This document shows positions 15,078 through 24,933 of a stretch of 64,000 nt of DNA, piece after piece (the stretch's first letter is position 1; the number at the start of each line of letters is the position of its first letter). Origin of the DNA: an uncultured Christensenellaceae bacterium (GTDB lineage: Bacteria; Bacillota; Clostridia; Christensenellales; UBA3700). The stretch spans positions 66,158 to 130,157 of the forward strand of contig CALWRH010000006.1 in assembly GCA_944383895.1 (NCBI GenBank). The letters run 5' to 3'. The notes beneath the pieces were generated by a model. That model was not told the DNA's origin. It did no database searches and saw nothing but the letters and a program-made list of their open reading frames with translations. Both the position numbers and the translations under genes were made by a program.

Positions 15078-17471
15078 TTACTTTTTGACGACTTCGAACT
15101 CAAGCGTCTTTTCTCCGAGTTTGCCTGCGGAGAAAGTTACGGTAGCTTTGCCGCTCTTACCCGTAGTCTTTATCCACACGCCTCTCTGCCCGCCGATGAG
15201 CGCGACGTTCTTTTCTCCGATGACTTCTATCGGACCCGTCGTCTTTATGCTTATCGCGGTATTGTCGTAAGGCAGTACGTTGCCGCACTGAGATACCGCC
15301 TTGAGCACGATCCTCGTGACGTCGTAAGTTTCGTCTTCGACCAGCTTGTTGCTGTCTGCCTCCGCAAACAGGCTTGCCTTGAATACCGATCCTTTTTCAG
15401 TCGTTACGACGACTTCGTCTTTTGCGTTAAGACCTTCGAACTTGTAGGTCACCTGCTTGCCGCCCCAGCTCGTAACGTATTTTCCGAAAAGCATGGTTAT
15501 GCTGTCGACGGAAAGTTTGTATTTGATAAGGTTCTTGACAAGGATGAACGGATGACGGAATATGCCGCCGAAAGTACCGTGCTTTTTGACTGCAAGCAGC
15601 GCTTTCTTGAGCTGCGCCGCATCATGCTTGGAGAACTTGTACTGATCGTCTTTCTCGAGCTGATCTCCGATAACGTCGTCAAGCGGTACGGGAGGAGTGG
15701 GAAGATTTTTGAACTCTTTGCTCTTTGCGTACTCGTCTTCCATTATAAAGGTATTGATGAGCACGCCGTTCTTGTACATCCTGACCTTGCTGCAGTTGGT
15801 GAACATATAGACGGTGCCTACCTGTCCGCCCGCAACGTCGCCTATCTCCATGTTGGACGATATTTCGAGTACGGGTTTATTGCTCTGCATGCGGTATACC
15901 TTTGCCGCAAGCTTGTCTATACGGAACATATCGGATACGCCGTGATAGCATATCTTATCGCCGCTGCCGAAGTCTTTGTGCGTATTATAGTCGCTCATGC
16001 ACCAGCCGATCGCACCGCTCGTGCCTTTGGTGCCGTACATCTTGTCGAGTACGCGCGCATGACGGATAGCGTGCTCCTGTCTTTTCTTTTCGTGGTCGAA
16101 AGTCTTGGTCGGGAACATATGTCCGTTATGCTCGGTGACGAGATAAGGCACGTTGCCCGCGACTATGAACTTGGGCAGAAGTCTTATCTTGCCGCCTGAG
16201 TGTATAAAATCGTTGTAGGTATATACGTCCTCGAGCAGGTGACTTCTCGGTATGCACCTTACGCCGCCCGTCTGTCTTGTCTTGTCGAGCGAGTGCGCGA
16301 GCGCGTTGGTCTTGGTATAGAGCTCGTCGTCGTCGCCTGACTCGTTTATTCTTACGCCCCAGAGAATAATGCTCGGGTGGTTGTAGTCTTCGTCTATCAT
16401 CTCGCGGACGTGCTGCAGACACATCTCTCTCCACTCGGGATTTTTGCTGACGTACTGCCAGCCGGGGATCTCGGTGAATACCATGAGTCCGAGCTCGTCG
16501 CACTTGTTGAGGAAGTGCTTGCTGTTGGGATAGTGAGAAGTACGCGCAAGGTTTACGCCCAGCTCGTTTCTGAGATATATAGCGTCAGCCTCCTGCGCCG
16601 ATCTCGGCATAGCGTATCCGACGTAAGGATAGGATTGGTGACGGTTAAGACCTCTGATCTTGAGCAGATTGCCGTTGAGATAAAAACCGTCCTTTCTGAA
16701 TTCGCATGTCCTGAAACCCGTCCTGTCGACGACTTTTTCAGTGCCGAAAGTGACGGTGACGGTATAGAGATTGGGATTGTTTACGTCCCAGAGCTTTACG
16801 CCTTTGCAGTCAAGGAGCGCGTGCGCTTTATCGCCGCTTGCGACGATGTCTGCATGCGCTACGGAAGTACCGTCTGCTGCAGCGACTTCTATCTTTACGG
16901 GCGCGCCGTTCATCGGGTCGCTGAAGGTTATCTCGACGTCGAGCTTGGGAGAAGTCAGCGCGTCTACGGGGGTCAGGCGCAGATTTTTGCAGTACGCGCC
17001 GTCGTGAACGTACAGATACACTTCTCTGTAAATACCGCCGTATACCAGATAGTCGACTACGCCGCCGAACGGAGGTATCTCAGATCTCTCGGTGCTGTCT
17101 ACCATGACGGCGATCACGTTTTCTTTGCCGTATTCTACGAAAGGCGCGATGTCTCCGTCGAACTTGGTATAGCTGCCCTTATGAGCGAAAGCGGGCTTGC
17201 CGTTGACGTATACTTCGGCAAAGTTTGCGACAGCCTCGAAAGTCAGCATGAGCTTTTTGCCTTTCCAGCTCTCGGGAACGTTTATCGTCTTGCGGTAGCA
17301 GCTGACGAACTGATACATTTCTTCGTCGAAATTGTTGTAAGGGATCTCTTTATTGGCGTGCGGGATATTTACCGTTTCGAACGACTTGTCGTCGTAATCC
17401 TTCGCAAGGTACTCCTGCTTAAAATCGGCGGAATACTTCCAGCCGTAATTCAAATTTACTGTTTCTGACAT
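15078..17471 (-). CDS. Glycoside hydrolase family 2 enzyme (beta-galactosidase / beta-glucuronidase type)
   Basis: 797 aa; AAAGGAGGA precedes the ATG. The GH2 order is visible: an N-terminal jelly-roll sugar-binding domain (to about residue 180, ending near YGGIYREVYLYVHDG), an immunoglobulin-like domain (to about 270), then the TIM barrel (NLARTSHYPNSKHFLNKCDELG). The acid/base glutamate is in GVRINES near residue 375 and the nucleophile glutamate is probably in VTEHNGH near 447. A C-terminal part (from ~600) carries Ig-like domains of the kind that follow the barrel. There is no signal peptide, so it acts in the cytoplasm on imported oligosaccharides. Sequence alone does not separate galactosidase from glucuronidase or mannosidase activity. 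Monocistronic. Confidence 0.88.
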   Translation of the reverse strand: MSETVNLNYGWKYSADFKQEYLAKDYDDKSFETVNIPHANKEIPYNNFDEEMYQFVSCYRKTINVPESWKGKKLMLTFEAVANFAEVYVNGKPAFAHKGSYTKFDGDIAPFVEYGKENVIAVMVDSTERSEIPPFGGVVDYLVYGGIYREVYLYVHDGAYCKNLRLTPVDALTSPKLDVEITFSDPMNGAPVKIEVAAADGTSVAHADIVASGDKAHALLDCKGVKLWDVNNPNLYTVTVTFGTEKVVDRTGFRTCEFRKDGFYLNGNLLKIRGLNRHQSYPYVGYAMPRSAQEADAIYLRNELGVNLARTSHYPNSKHFLNKCDELGLMVFTEIPGWQYVSKNPEWREMCLQHVREMIDEDYNHPSIILWGVRINESGDDDELYTKTNALAHSLDKTRQTGGVRCIPRSHLLEDVYTYNDFIHSGGKIRLLPKFIVAGNVPYLVTEHNGHMFPTKTFDHEKKRQEHAIRHARVLDKMYGTKGTSGAIGWCMSDYNTHKDFGSGDKICYHGVSDMFRIDKLAAKVYRMQSNKPVLEISSNMEIGDVAGGQVGTVYMFTNCSKVRMYKNGVLINTFIMEDEYAKSKEFKNLPTPPVPLDDVIGDQLEKDDQYKFSKHDAAQLKKALLAVKKHGTFGGIFRHPFILVKNLIKYKLSVDSITMLFGKYVTSWGGKQVTYKFEGLNAKDEVVVTTEKGSVFKASLFAEADSNKLVEDETYDVTRIVLKAVSQCGNVLPYDNTAISIKTTGPIEVIGEKNVALIGGQRGVWIKTTGKSGKATVTFSAGKLGEKTLEFEVVKK

Positions 17472-17495
17472 AAATCCTCCTTTATCGTCCTGTAT

Positions 17496-17524
17496 ATTGT
17501 AACATAGTCCGGTTGTTTAATCAA
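17496..17524 (-). promoter_or_regulatory. Promoter of the GH2 gene
   Basis: Minus-strand TTGATT (17519-17524), a 17-base spacer and TACAAT (17496-17501). Confidence 0.65.
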
Positions 17525-17574
17525 TGGTTTTTGACAACTATCGCGCGTATAAAAAACGCAGCGTCTGTCAACGC

Positions 17575-17603
17575 TTGACTTTTGAGCACCGGCGCGCTAC
17601 ACT
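17575..17603 (+). promoter_or_regulatory. Promoter of the phosphoglycerate mutase gene
   Basis: TTGACT (17575-17580), a 17-base spacer and TACACT (17598-17603), divergent from the GH2 promoter. Confidence 0.65.
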
Positions 17604-17663
17604 ATAACAATAAATATTTACGATGCGCGCACAAGGCGCGCCGCGATATAGAAGGATACGCTT

Positions 17664-18896
17664 ATGAAAGACAAGAATAAAAAATACGTCGTCATACTCG
17701 GCGACGGCATGGCGGATTATCCGATAGACGAACTCGGAGGCAAGACCCCTCTCGAAGTCGCGGACAAGCCCAACATAGACGCGCTGTGCGCAAAAGGCGA
17801 ACTCGGTCTTGTCAAGACCGTGCCCGCGGGCATGAAACCGGGCAGCGACGTAGCCAACCTCGCGGTCATGGGCTACTCTCCCGCACGTTATTACAGCGGC
17901 CGCTCTCCTCTCGAGGCTCTCAGCATAGGCATAGACCTCAAGGACACCGACGTGGCTATAAGATGCAACCTCGTAACGCTGTCCGACGACGAACCTTACG
18001 AAAACAAGACTATGCTCGATTACAGCGCGGGTGAAATTTCGACTGCGGAGGCAAAAGAGCTCATAGACTTTATCGAGAGCAGACTCGGCAACGACAAACT
18101 GCACTTTTACAGCGGCGTGAGTTACCGCCACTGCCTCGTAAGACACGACTCGACTCTCGGCACCGAATACACTCCGCCTCACGACATATCCGACAAGCGC
18201 ATTACGGACTATCTCCCAAAAGCTCTGTACGGAGAAGAAATGCTGGCTCTTATGAAAAAATCATACGAGCTGCTCAAGGACCACCCCGTAAACGTTGCGC
18301 GCGTCAAGGCAGGCAAGAATCCCGCCAACAGTATATGGCTGTGGGGAGAAGGCACACGCCCCGCTCTGACTTCGTTTGAAGAAAAGTACGGCAAAAAAGG
18401 CGCGGTCATCAGCGCGGTAGACCTGATAAAAGGCATAGGCATAGGCGCAAAAATGCAAGTCATAGAAGTCGAGGGAGCATGCGGCACCTACGAAACCAAC
18501 TTCGCAGGCAAGGCGGAAAGCGCGGTCAAAGCACTTCTCGAAGACGGCTGCGACTACGTCTACGTCCATATGGAGGCTCCCGACGAGTGCGGACACCAGG
18601 GAGATCTCAGACACAAGATTTTATCTGTTGAATTGATAGACCATGTTGTGGTACAATATATTGTAGACAAATTAAGACGCGCAGAAGTCGACTTCAGCAT
18701 ACTCGTTGCGCCCGATCATCCGACGCCGATAAAACTGAAGACTCACACGTCGGACGCCGTACCCTACGTTCTTTACCGTTCTTACGACGAAAAGGACAAC
18801 GCTTTCAAGAGCATGACTGAAAAGAACGCAAAAGACAGCGGCATATATTACGACGACAGCTGCGCGCTCGTAGACAAGTTCATCAAGGAGGACTGA
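17664..18896 (+). CDS. apgM: 2,3-bisphosphoglycerate-independent phosphoglycerate mutase, archaeal type (ApgM)
   Basis: 410 aa; GAAGGA precedes the ATG. The start VVILGDGMADYPIDELGG carries the first metal-binding aspartate of the alkaline-phosphatase fold, and GSDVANLAVMGY carries the phosphorylated serine. A distal metal site is visible in HMEAPDECGHQGD and VAPDHPTP. It interconverts 3- and 2-phosphoglycerate in glycolysis, in the cytoplasm. This archaeal-type form also occurs in many Clostridia. The stop codon is followed two bases later by the start of a membrane protein, an unusual partner. Relatives include phosphonopyruvate-decarboxylase-like proteins, but length and motifs fit ApgM. 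Confidence 0.93.
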   Translation: MKDKNKKYVVILGDGMADYPIDELGGKTPLEVADKPNIDALCAKGELGLVKTVPAGMKPGSDVANLAVMGYSPARYYSGRSPLEALSIGIDLKDTDVAIRCNLVTLSDDEPYENKTMLDYSAGEISTAEAKELIDFIESRLGNDKLHFYSGVSYRHCLVRHDSTLGTEYTPPHDISDKRITDYLPKALYGEEMLALMKKSYELLKDHPVNVARVKAGKNPANSIWLWGEGTRPALTSFEEKYGKKGAVISAVDLIKGIGIGAKMQVIEVEGACGTYETNFAGKAESAVKALLEDGCDYVYVHMEAPDECGHQGDLRHKILSVELIDHVVVQYIVDKLRRAEVDFSILVAPDHPTPIKLKTHTSDAVPYVLYRSYDEKDNAFKSMTEKNAKDSGIYYDDSCALVDKFIKED

Positions 18897-18898
18897 AA

Positions 18899-21061
18899 AT
18901 GGACGATAAAGAAAGAGATTTCGACACGGTAGAAAACGGCAACGAATCTCTGCTCGGCGACGACATCCAGCTGGACGCTCCGTCCGATTTCGTAGACGAA
19001 ACGCCCGTAGCAGAAGACGCTCCCGCAGAAAAGACCACCCTGTTCTCTTCGGAAGAAACAGAAAAACCTGCCGAAGAACAGACTGAAGAGCCCGAAACTG
19101 CCGAAACCGAACAAGAAGAAAAAACCGAAAGCGAACAGACTGAAGATCAGCCCGTTTCCGACGAAGATACCCCCGTTCTCGACGAAAACGCGCCCGTACC
19201 CGGCGCGGAAGAGATGAACGAGGCGCTCAAACCCAAACTCAAAGAGAGCTCGGTCAAGAAAAAGAAACGCATAATCATCGCGGTTGTCGCGGCTGTCCTC
19301 GTGGTAGCGATCACTCTCGGCATCGCTCTGCCGATCTACTTCGTAAACAAGGACAAGATCTTCGTCAAGAGCGCAGAAGACTTCGCAAACTACAACGACG
19401 GTACTTATTTCGTACTCGAAAAAGACGTGACGGTCAACGGCGATCTGACTATCGAGCGCGCATACAACATCGACCTCAACGGACACTCGCTCGTCGTAAA
19501 CGGAACTCTTAAATACGAAACGGGCACCGAAGGCACGATCTCTATCGGTACGATAAAGAAAAAGGAATTTACCGCAAAGGGTCTGCTGCAGGCGGAAACG
19601 CTTGAATTCGCTACCCCCAACGCGAACGTCAACCTCGTATCTTCAGTTACCGTAAACACGATGAACGTCGAGGCAAAATCCTTTACTCTCGCAACTTCGG
19701 CTCAGGCTAACGGAACGGTTACCGTAAACAACGCCGAAACCGTAAACATAAACGGTCCTGTTTCCTTCGGCGAGGGCGAAAAAGCCAAATTCGTAACCGA
19801 CAACTGCACCGAGGTAAAACTCAATGCCAACGTTTCGTCCGCTGTGGAACTCAACAAGTCGACGATGACACTCGCCAAGAACGCGACGGTTTCATCCGTT
19901 GCTCTCGACGGCGTTTCCCGCGCGGCGATATACGGCAAGGTAAGCGGCACGATCTCCACCCTCGTAAACGATGATCCCGCAGATCAGCCCGAAGGCGGAG
20001 AAGGAACGGAAACTCCCGCGGAAACCGTTGCCGACGAGATCGCTAACGCTAACGTCGTAGTCCTTCTCGGTCAGGATTTCTCCTGCCCCGAAGTCAAAGA
20101 CATCGCTACCCTCGCTATCGAGCGCAGAAACGGTCTTGAGATAAACGTATACAATTGCGCTACGGTCAAATACATCGACCGTCTTGCCGCTCCGGTAGAC
20201 GTCAATATCGACGAGCGCGCCGACGGCTCTCTCGTGGCAGTTTCTTCAAAAGTACAGAACGCGCAGGGCTATTCCTTCAGAATAGACGGCAAAGAGTGGG
20301 TCGACCTCGACACCAACGAATTCGACATCACCTCTCAGCTCACTTCTCAGACGGGTACTCACCGCATAGAAGTTTTTGCAAAAGGCAACTACTCTTACGA
20401 CGCTCCGTTCGAGCTCGGAGAAAGCAGCACCCTGTATCTGTCGGGATCTGCGATAACCTGCGAATACACCTACCAGATACAGCTTGCTACTCCCTCCAAC
20501 CTCAGCATTACGGCGTCGCAGGGAGATAACGGCACGGTTTATACTCTCTCCTTCGACAGAGTGGCTTTTGCGACCAGATACGAATATTACGTCAACGGAG
20601 TCAAATACACCTTCAAGCCGACAGACGAATCCGCACGCGTATCGATAGACATTACCGATAAGCTCACCGCGGCAGGCGCATATTCGGTAAGAGTGGTAGC
20701 GGCTGCCGACAGCGCGGACATACTCACCAGCAAGCCCGCAATGACTTCTACCGTAATAACCGAAAAACTGCAGACCCCGACCCTTACCGCTACGACGCAG
20801 GAAGACGGCAGCGTGGTACTGACGATGTCGACCACCGAAAACGTGTTCACGACCTACCTCGTTCAGTATACCGAACTGCAGCAAGACGGCAGCAAAAAAG
20901 TCGTGACTCTCGTTACGACCAACACGACCGTCACCCTCACGGGTCTTACAGCAGGAGATACGATAACCGTGACCGCTCAGGCAAACGGCTATTATACGAC
21001 GAGCGACGCGGCGTCCGTAGCCGTTACGGCATACGCTCCGCCCGTAAATCCCGCTCAGTAA
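18899..21061 (+). CDS. Large membrane-anchored protein with acidic cytoplasmic tail and beta-rich ectodomain
   Basis: 720 aa, unrecognised as a family. AAGGAGG overlaps the end of apgM, so translation is coupled. Residues 1-118 are very rich in Glu/Asp/Thr/Pro. After a KKKKR stop-transfer cluster comes one membrane helix (IIIAVVAAVLVVAITLGIAL, about 124-143), predicting the N-terminus inside and ~575 residues outside. The outside part first shows many short beta repeats resembling a right-handed beta-helix (IDLNGHSLVVNGTL, SVTVNTMNVEAKSF). From about residue 430 it shows fibronectin-III-like domains, seen in the recurring ATPSNLSITASQ... and TPTLTATTQEDGSVVLT-type strands. It ends at AYAPPVNPAQ without a sortase motif. 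Role unknown; a surface scaffold is plausible. Confidence 0.75.
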   Translation: MDDKERDFDTVENGNESLLGDDIQLDAPSDFVDETPVAEDAPAEKTTLFSSEETEKPAEEQTEEPETAETEQEEKTESEQTEDQPVSDEDTPVLDENAPVPGAEEMNEALKPKLKESSVKKKKRIIIAVVAAVLVVAITLGIALPIYFVNKDKIFVKSAEDFANYNDGTYFVLEKDVTVNGDLTIERAYNIDLNGHSLVVNGTLKYETGTEGTISIGTIKKKEFTAKGLLQAETLEFATPNANVNLVSSVTVNTMNVEAKSFTLATSAQANGTVTVNNAETVNINGPVSFGEGEKAKFVTDNCTEVKLNANVSSAVELNKSTMTLAKNATVSSVALDGVSRAAIYGKVSGTISTLVNDDPADQPEGGEGTETPAETVADEIANANVVVLLGQDFSCPEVKDIATLAIERRNGLEINVYNCATVKYIDRLAAPVDVNIDERADGSLVAVSSKVQNAQGYSFRIDGKEWVDLDTNEFDITSQLTSQTGTHRIEVFAKGNYSYDAPFELGESSTLYLSGSAITCEYTYQIQLATPSNLSITASQGDNGTVYTLSFDRVAFATRYEYYVNGVKYTFKPTDESARVSIDITDKLTAAGAYSVRVVAAADSADILTSKPAMTSTVITEKLQTPTLTATTQEDGSVVLTMSTTENVFTTYLVQYTELQQDGSKKVVTLVTTNTTVTLTGLTAGDTITVTAQANGYYTTSDAASVAVTAYAPPVNPAQ

Positions 21062-21080
21062 ATTTCACTACAAAAAATCA

Positions 21081-21110
21081 CGCAGTCCCGAAAGGGGCTG
21101 CGTTTTTTTT
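21081..21110 (+). terminator. Terminator of the apgM operon
   Basis: CGCAGTCCC / GGGGCTGCG stem closed by a GAAA loop, followed by eight T. Confidence 0.9.
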
Positions 21111-21112
21111 GT

Positions 21113-21146
21113 AAAAAGAAGAGAGCGCGACTGCTCTCTTCTTGTT
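21113..21146. terminator. Terminator of the pepV-like gene
   Basis: AAGAAGAGAGC (21116-21126) / GCTCTCTTCTT (21133-21143), with an A-run on the left that becomes the T-tail on the minus strand. Confidence 0.85.
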
Positions 21147-21163
21147 TTTATTTTATAACGACC

Positions 21164-22459
21164 TTATTCCGACTTTTCGAAAACCGTTCTCTTCAACGCC
21201 TCGAGATACACGTCGTACATCTTTCTGAAATCCTCGATCGTAGCATGCTCGTTCTTCTGATGTATCGTACTCTCCTGCCACGGAAACATAGGACCGAACG
21301 CTACTCCGCCGTCAAGCGCCCTTGCGTAGGTCGCGCCGCCTATCGAGAACGGTTTGTCGTCCGTGCCCGTAACGTCGTTGTATGCGCCGAGAAGGCCTTT
21401 TACGAGCGGTTCTTTCTCGTCCACGAAATGCGGGTCGTGGAAATGCTGAGTCGTCACGCTCTTCACTCCTTCGACCTTGCGGAGTCTGTCTTCGACTTCG
21501 CTCCTCTTCATGGAATTGGGATGACGGATGTCGAGCGTTACCGCGAGTTCATCGCCTTCGCAATGAATTATGCCGACGTTGCAGGATAAAGCTCCGCTCT
21601 CGTCGCTTTCGGCAATGCCGAGTCCCGCGCCCGTCCAGTCGCAGAGCTGCTGTCTGAGTTTTTCGAATTCGCCGCCGAAGTTTTCCGCACAATAACCGAG
21701 GATATGCCATACGGCGTTGTCGCCCTTTTCGGGTGTAGAGCCGTGCGCGGGTCTGCCCGTAGCGCGGATATAGGTCTTTCCGTCCTTTACGGTTGCGGTG
21801 ATATTTCCTCCTTTTACCTCTTTGCCCTCTCCTTCGACAACCGCGCTTGCGTCGTCTATGACGATATTGGCGCGGACTCCTCCGTCAAGAGATACGAGCT
21901 TTGACGGCTTAACGAATTTTACGAGGATCTGCGCAACTCCTTTTTCGCAGTTGATAACGGGGAAATCTCCGTCGGGAGAAAATCCCGTGACGGGTTTCTC
22001 TTCTTTTTCCATATAACGTTCGATACACTTCCAGCCCGTTTCCTCGTTGCCGCCGAATATAAAGCGAAGTCTGAACCTTGGTTTATATCCTTCCTCGAGC
22101 AGCTGGAAAGCCGCATACATGCAGCATATCATAGGGCCTTTGTCGTCCAGCACTCCTCTGCCGTAGATCTTTCCGTCCTTGATCTCTCCGAGCGGATTTG
22201 CGTCCCACCTGCCTTCGTAAGGAACGGTATCGACGTGCCCGAGTATGCCGAAAAGATCGCCTTCTCCGATCTCTGCGTAAACGTAATAGCCGTCGCCGTA
22301 AACAGTCCTGAAACCGCGTTCTTTTGCCGCGTCTTCGACTATATGCAGACATTTTGCCACTCCCTCTCCGAACGGGCTGTCGGCACACGGCGCGCCCTGC
22401 ACGCTGTCCACCGCAAGCATTTTCATCGTTGCGTCGAGAGCCTTGTCAAACAGATACAT
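21164..22459 (-). CDS. pepV: M20-family dipeptidase, PepV-like
   Basis: 431 aa; GAGGTG precedes the ATG. The M20 metal ligands can be followed: GHVDTVP near residue 76, DDKGP near 104, the catalytic glutamates in NEETG near 137, SPDGDFP near 160, and a C-terminal histidine in STIHQKNEHA. An insertion between the two catalytic segments (about 185-310) is the usual lid/dimer domain. PepV enzymes are cytoplasmic zinc dipeptidases with broad specificity, including Xaa-His dipeptides. The protein is slightly shorter than the ~470 residues common for lactobacillal PepV, so related dipeptidases remain possible. Confidence 0.85.
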   Translation of the reverse strand: MYLFDKALDATMKMLAVDSVQGAPCADSPFGEGVAKCLHIVEDAAKERGFRTVYGDGYYVYAEIGEGDLFGILGHVDTVPYEGRWDANPLGEIKDGKIYGRGVLDDKGPMICCMYAAFQLLEEGYKPRFRLRFIFGGNEETGWKCIERYMEKEEKPVTGFSPDGDFPVINCEKGVAQILVKFVKPSKLVSLDGGVRANIVIDDASAVVEGEGKEVKGGNITATVKDGKTYIRATGRPAHGSTPEKGDNAVWHILGYCAENFGGEFEKLRQQLCDWTGAGLGIAESDESGALSCNVGIIHCEGDELAVTLDIRHPNSMKRSEVEDRLRKVEGVKSVTTQHFHDPHFVDEKEPLVKGLLGAYNDVTGTDDKPFSIGGATYARALDGGVAFGPMFPWQESTIHQKNEHATIEDFRKMYDVYLEALKRTVFEKSE

Positions 22460-22603
22460 GTTTCACCTCTTGATAGAATTTCATATATATAATATACCAA
22501 ATATCAAAAAAACGCTACAATCCCCCGCGCCTTTTCGCAAAGTTGTCGCATAATATATCATAACTCTCTTTCTCACAAAAACGAAAGGGGCGTTAAGGCA
22601 TAA

Positions 22604-22625
22604 AAATACCGTCTTGCGACGGCTC
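22604..22625 (-). terminator. Probable terminator of the XRE gene
   Basis: On the minus strand a CCGTC/GACGG stem with loop GCAA is followed by TATTTTTA, about 70 bases past the XRE stop. Confidence 0.55.
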
Positions 22626-22696
22626 TGTCAATCATCGGTTGTATAGTCCTGAGTTATGTCAAAGAGCGTAGTATTCCTATATCAACGCTACGCGTC

Positions 22697-22903
22697 TTAA
22701 ATTTCGGAAATTCCGAGAAGATAATCCACCGATACGTTGTAATATTCTGCGATCTTACACAGAGTTTCGAGCGACGGCTGCCCTGTACCTAATTCGTAAC
22801 GGGAATAAGACTGTTGCTTTATGTTGAGTATCTCTGAAATTTCCCGTTGCGTTAAGTGGTTCTGAGCGCGAAGCTCCTTTAATCTTTCTGCAAAAATGTC
22901 CAT
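22697..22903 (-). CDS. XRE-family (Cro/CI-type) DNA-binding protein
   Basis: 68 aa, a single helix-turn-helix domain: RLKELRAQNHLTQREISEIL then QQSYSRYELGTGQPSLETL. The C-terminus reads NVSVDYLLGISE, standard for this family. AGGTGAAAG precedes the ATG. It has no effector domain and stands alone, so its target is unknown; autoregulation is common for such small repressors. Confidence 0.88.
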   Translation of the reverse strand: MDIFAERLKELRAQNHLTQREISEILNIKQQSYSRYELGTGQPSLETLCKIAEYYNVSVDYLLGISEI

Positions 22904-23472
22904 ACTTTCACCTGTCCTTCTACAAGAAATTTTACATTACTTTTTAATGTCAACACACCGATACAACGCTTTGCTGTAGTTTTATATTCGTTAAAAACCT
23001 GCGATTTACTCTGCGTTTTCCCTATGTACGTTTATGCTTTTATCTTTAGTCTGTGTTCTTCAAAACCTGCGTTTTTTCTTATAAAACCGCGCTGTGTACG
23101 ACATACCTCCTTTTGTTTATTGCCTTTATCGGCAAAAATTTTCAGTTTTATTCTGATTTTTCGTAATATCGTTTTTATTGCCGTCTTTACCTTGTTTTGC
23201 CGCAACGGAGTACTCGCGATATAAAACGCTGAGATCCTCTCCGCTCTATATTATTAAACCGTTCATCTCCGCGTTTTATTTGAACAGGGCTTACCGCGAT
23301 TAAGACGCCATCTCAGGCTCTACAAGATTATACACCCTTTTAATGTTTTTATCTCCATTTTATAGTCTTTTGCGACAAGTTGTGATAATATGTAAGAGTA
23401 ATTTAATCATACTTTGCGGAAAGCGCGCAGGACCGTTGCTCCTTAACCGCCTTCCCTCTATCGGAGCTTTAT
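22904..23472. other. 570-bp T-rich intergenic region before gltX
   Basis: No convincing gene and no T-box or other recognisable leader. The stretch is pyrimidine-rich on the plus strand. The gltX promoter should lie near the right end. Confidence 0.5.
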
Positions 23473-24933
23473 ATGGAAGAAAAAGTCAGAACAAGATTCG
23501 CGCCCTCTCCTACGGGCTTTATGCATATAGGCAACCTGCGCACCTGCCTTTACGCTTACCTCTTCGCTAAACAGCACGGCGGCGATTTCGTGCTGCGCAT
23601 AGAGGATACGGACAGAGAACGCTACGTCGAAGGAGCTATCGACGTCATTTACCGCACGCTCAAGACCGCGGGAATAGAACACGACGAAGGCCCCGACAAG
23701 GATAAAGGTTACGGTCCCTACGTCCAGAGCGAGCGCAAATCCATCTATCTCGAATACGCAAAAAAACTCATAGATCTCGGCGGCGCGTATTACTGTTTCT
23801 GCACCAAGGAAAGACTCGCGTCTCTCGGCGGCGACAACGAGGCAGGCGTGCATAAGTACGACAAACACTGTCTGTCCCTTTCCAAAGAAGAAGTGCAGGA
23901 AAAACTCGCCGCAGGCGTACCGTACGTCATACGTCAGAACATACCCACCGAAGGCGTCAGCGAATACGACGACATGGTCTTCGGGCATATCAGCGTGCCC
24001 AATGCGGATATGGAAGACAATATCCTGATAAAATCAGACGGCATGCCCACTTACAATTTCGCCAACGTCGTGGACGATCATCTCATGAAGATAAACTACG
24101 TCATACGCGGCATAGAATATCTGTCCAGCACGCCCAAGTACAATCTCATGTACGACGCTTTCGGTTGGGAAAGACCGCATTATATGCACCTCTCTCCCAT
24201 CATGAAAGACGCGCAGCGCAAGCTCTCCAAGCGTTACGGCGACGCGAACTTTGAAGACTTTCTCGCAAAAGGCTATCTGCCCGAGGCAATTGTCAACTAT
24301 ATCGCGCTGCTCGGCTGGAGCCCGAAAAACAACGACGAGAAGCTGTCTATGCAGGAACTTATCGATCAATTCAGCGTAGACGGGCTTTCTAAATCTCCGA
24401 GTATTTTCGACGAGGCGAAAATGCGCTGGCTCAACGGCAGATACATTAAAGAACTCACCCCCGCGCAGTTTGTGGAAAAGGCGCGCGCCTTCCTCGACGC
24501 AAGCGCTGTAAACGGAAAATACGATTACGAAAAAATCGCAAAGCTGCTTATTCCGCGCGTAGAAACCTTCGGCGAAATAGCAGAAAAAGTAGAGCCTCTC
24601 GCTGAGTTCAAAGAATACAATCCGACGATGTTCGAGCATAAAAAGATGAAGATCACGATGCCTCTCGCTCTTTCTTCTCTGCTCGCGTGCCGCGAAGTGC
24701 TGCCCTCTGTAGAGGACTGGACCGACGAAACGCTCAAGGCAAGACTCAACGACCTCGCCGCAGAGCTCGGAGTAAAGACGGGTCAGGTATTCCTGCCCCT
24801 CCGCCTCGCTATCACGGGCGCGGCTACCACCCCCGGCGGAGCGACCGAAATGGCAGAGCTTTTCGGAAAAGAAGAAACCCTCAAAAGACTCGACTTCTCT
24901 ATATCACTGTTGCAGAAAGCTCTCGCGTTATGA
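23473..24933 (+). CDS. gltX: Glutamyl-tRNA synthetase
   Basis: 486 aa; GGAG precedes the ATG. Class I signature APSPTGFMHIGN near residues 8-19 has HIGN in place of HIGH, and KLSKRYGD near 250 is the KMSKS equivalent. The zinc-type insertion has CFCTKERL. The anticodon-binding C-terminal half (about 325-486) is complete. It charges tRNA-Glu, and in many Firmicutes also tRNA-Gln for later amidation; whether this one is non-discriminating cannot be told here. Its stop overlaps the next gene by 4 bases (ATGA). Confidence 0.95.
   Translation: MEEKVRTRFAPSPTGFMHIGNLRTCLYAYLFAKQHGGDFVLRIEDTDRERYVEGAIDVIYRTLKTAGIEHDEGPDKDKGYGPYVQSERKSIYLEYAKKLIDLGGAYYCFCTKERLASLGGDNEAGVHKYDKHCLSLSKEEVQEKLAAGVPYVIRQNIPTEGVSEYDDMVFGHISVPNADMEDNILIKSDGMPTYNFANVVDDHLMKINYVIRGIEYLSSTPKYNLMYDAFGWERPHYMHLSPIMKDAQRKLSKRYGDANFEDFLAKGYLPEAIVNYIALLGWSPKNNDEKLSMQELIDQFSVDGLSKSPSIFDEAKMRWLNGRYIKELTPAQFVEKARAFLDASAVNGKYDYEKIAKLLIPRVETFGEIAEKVEPLAEFKEYNPTMFEHKKMKITMPLALSSLLACREVLPSVEDWTDETLKARLNDLAAELGVKTGQVFLPLRLAITGAATTPGGATEMAELFGKEETLKRLDFSISLLQKALAL

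Noticed and set aside
15069..17468. Two long plus-strand open frames (376 and 363 codons)
   Set aside because: Both are antisense to the well-supported GH2 gene and resemble no protein; codon bias of the GH2 gene produces them.
22904..23472. T-box leader in front of gltX
   Set aside because: No AGGGTGG-type T-box sequence and no specifier-loop hairpin could be found.
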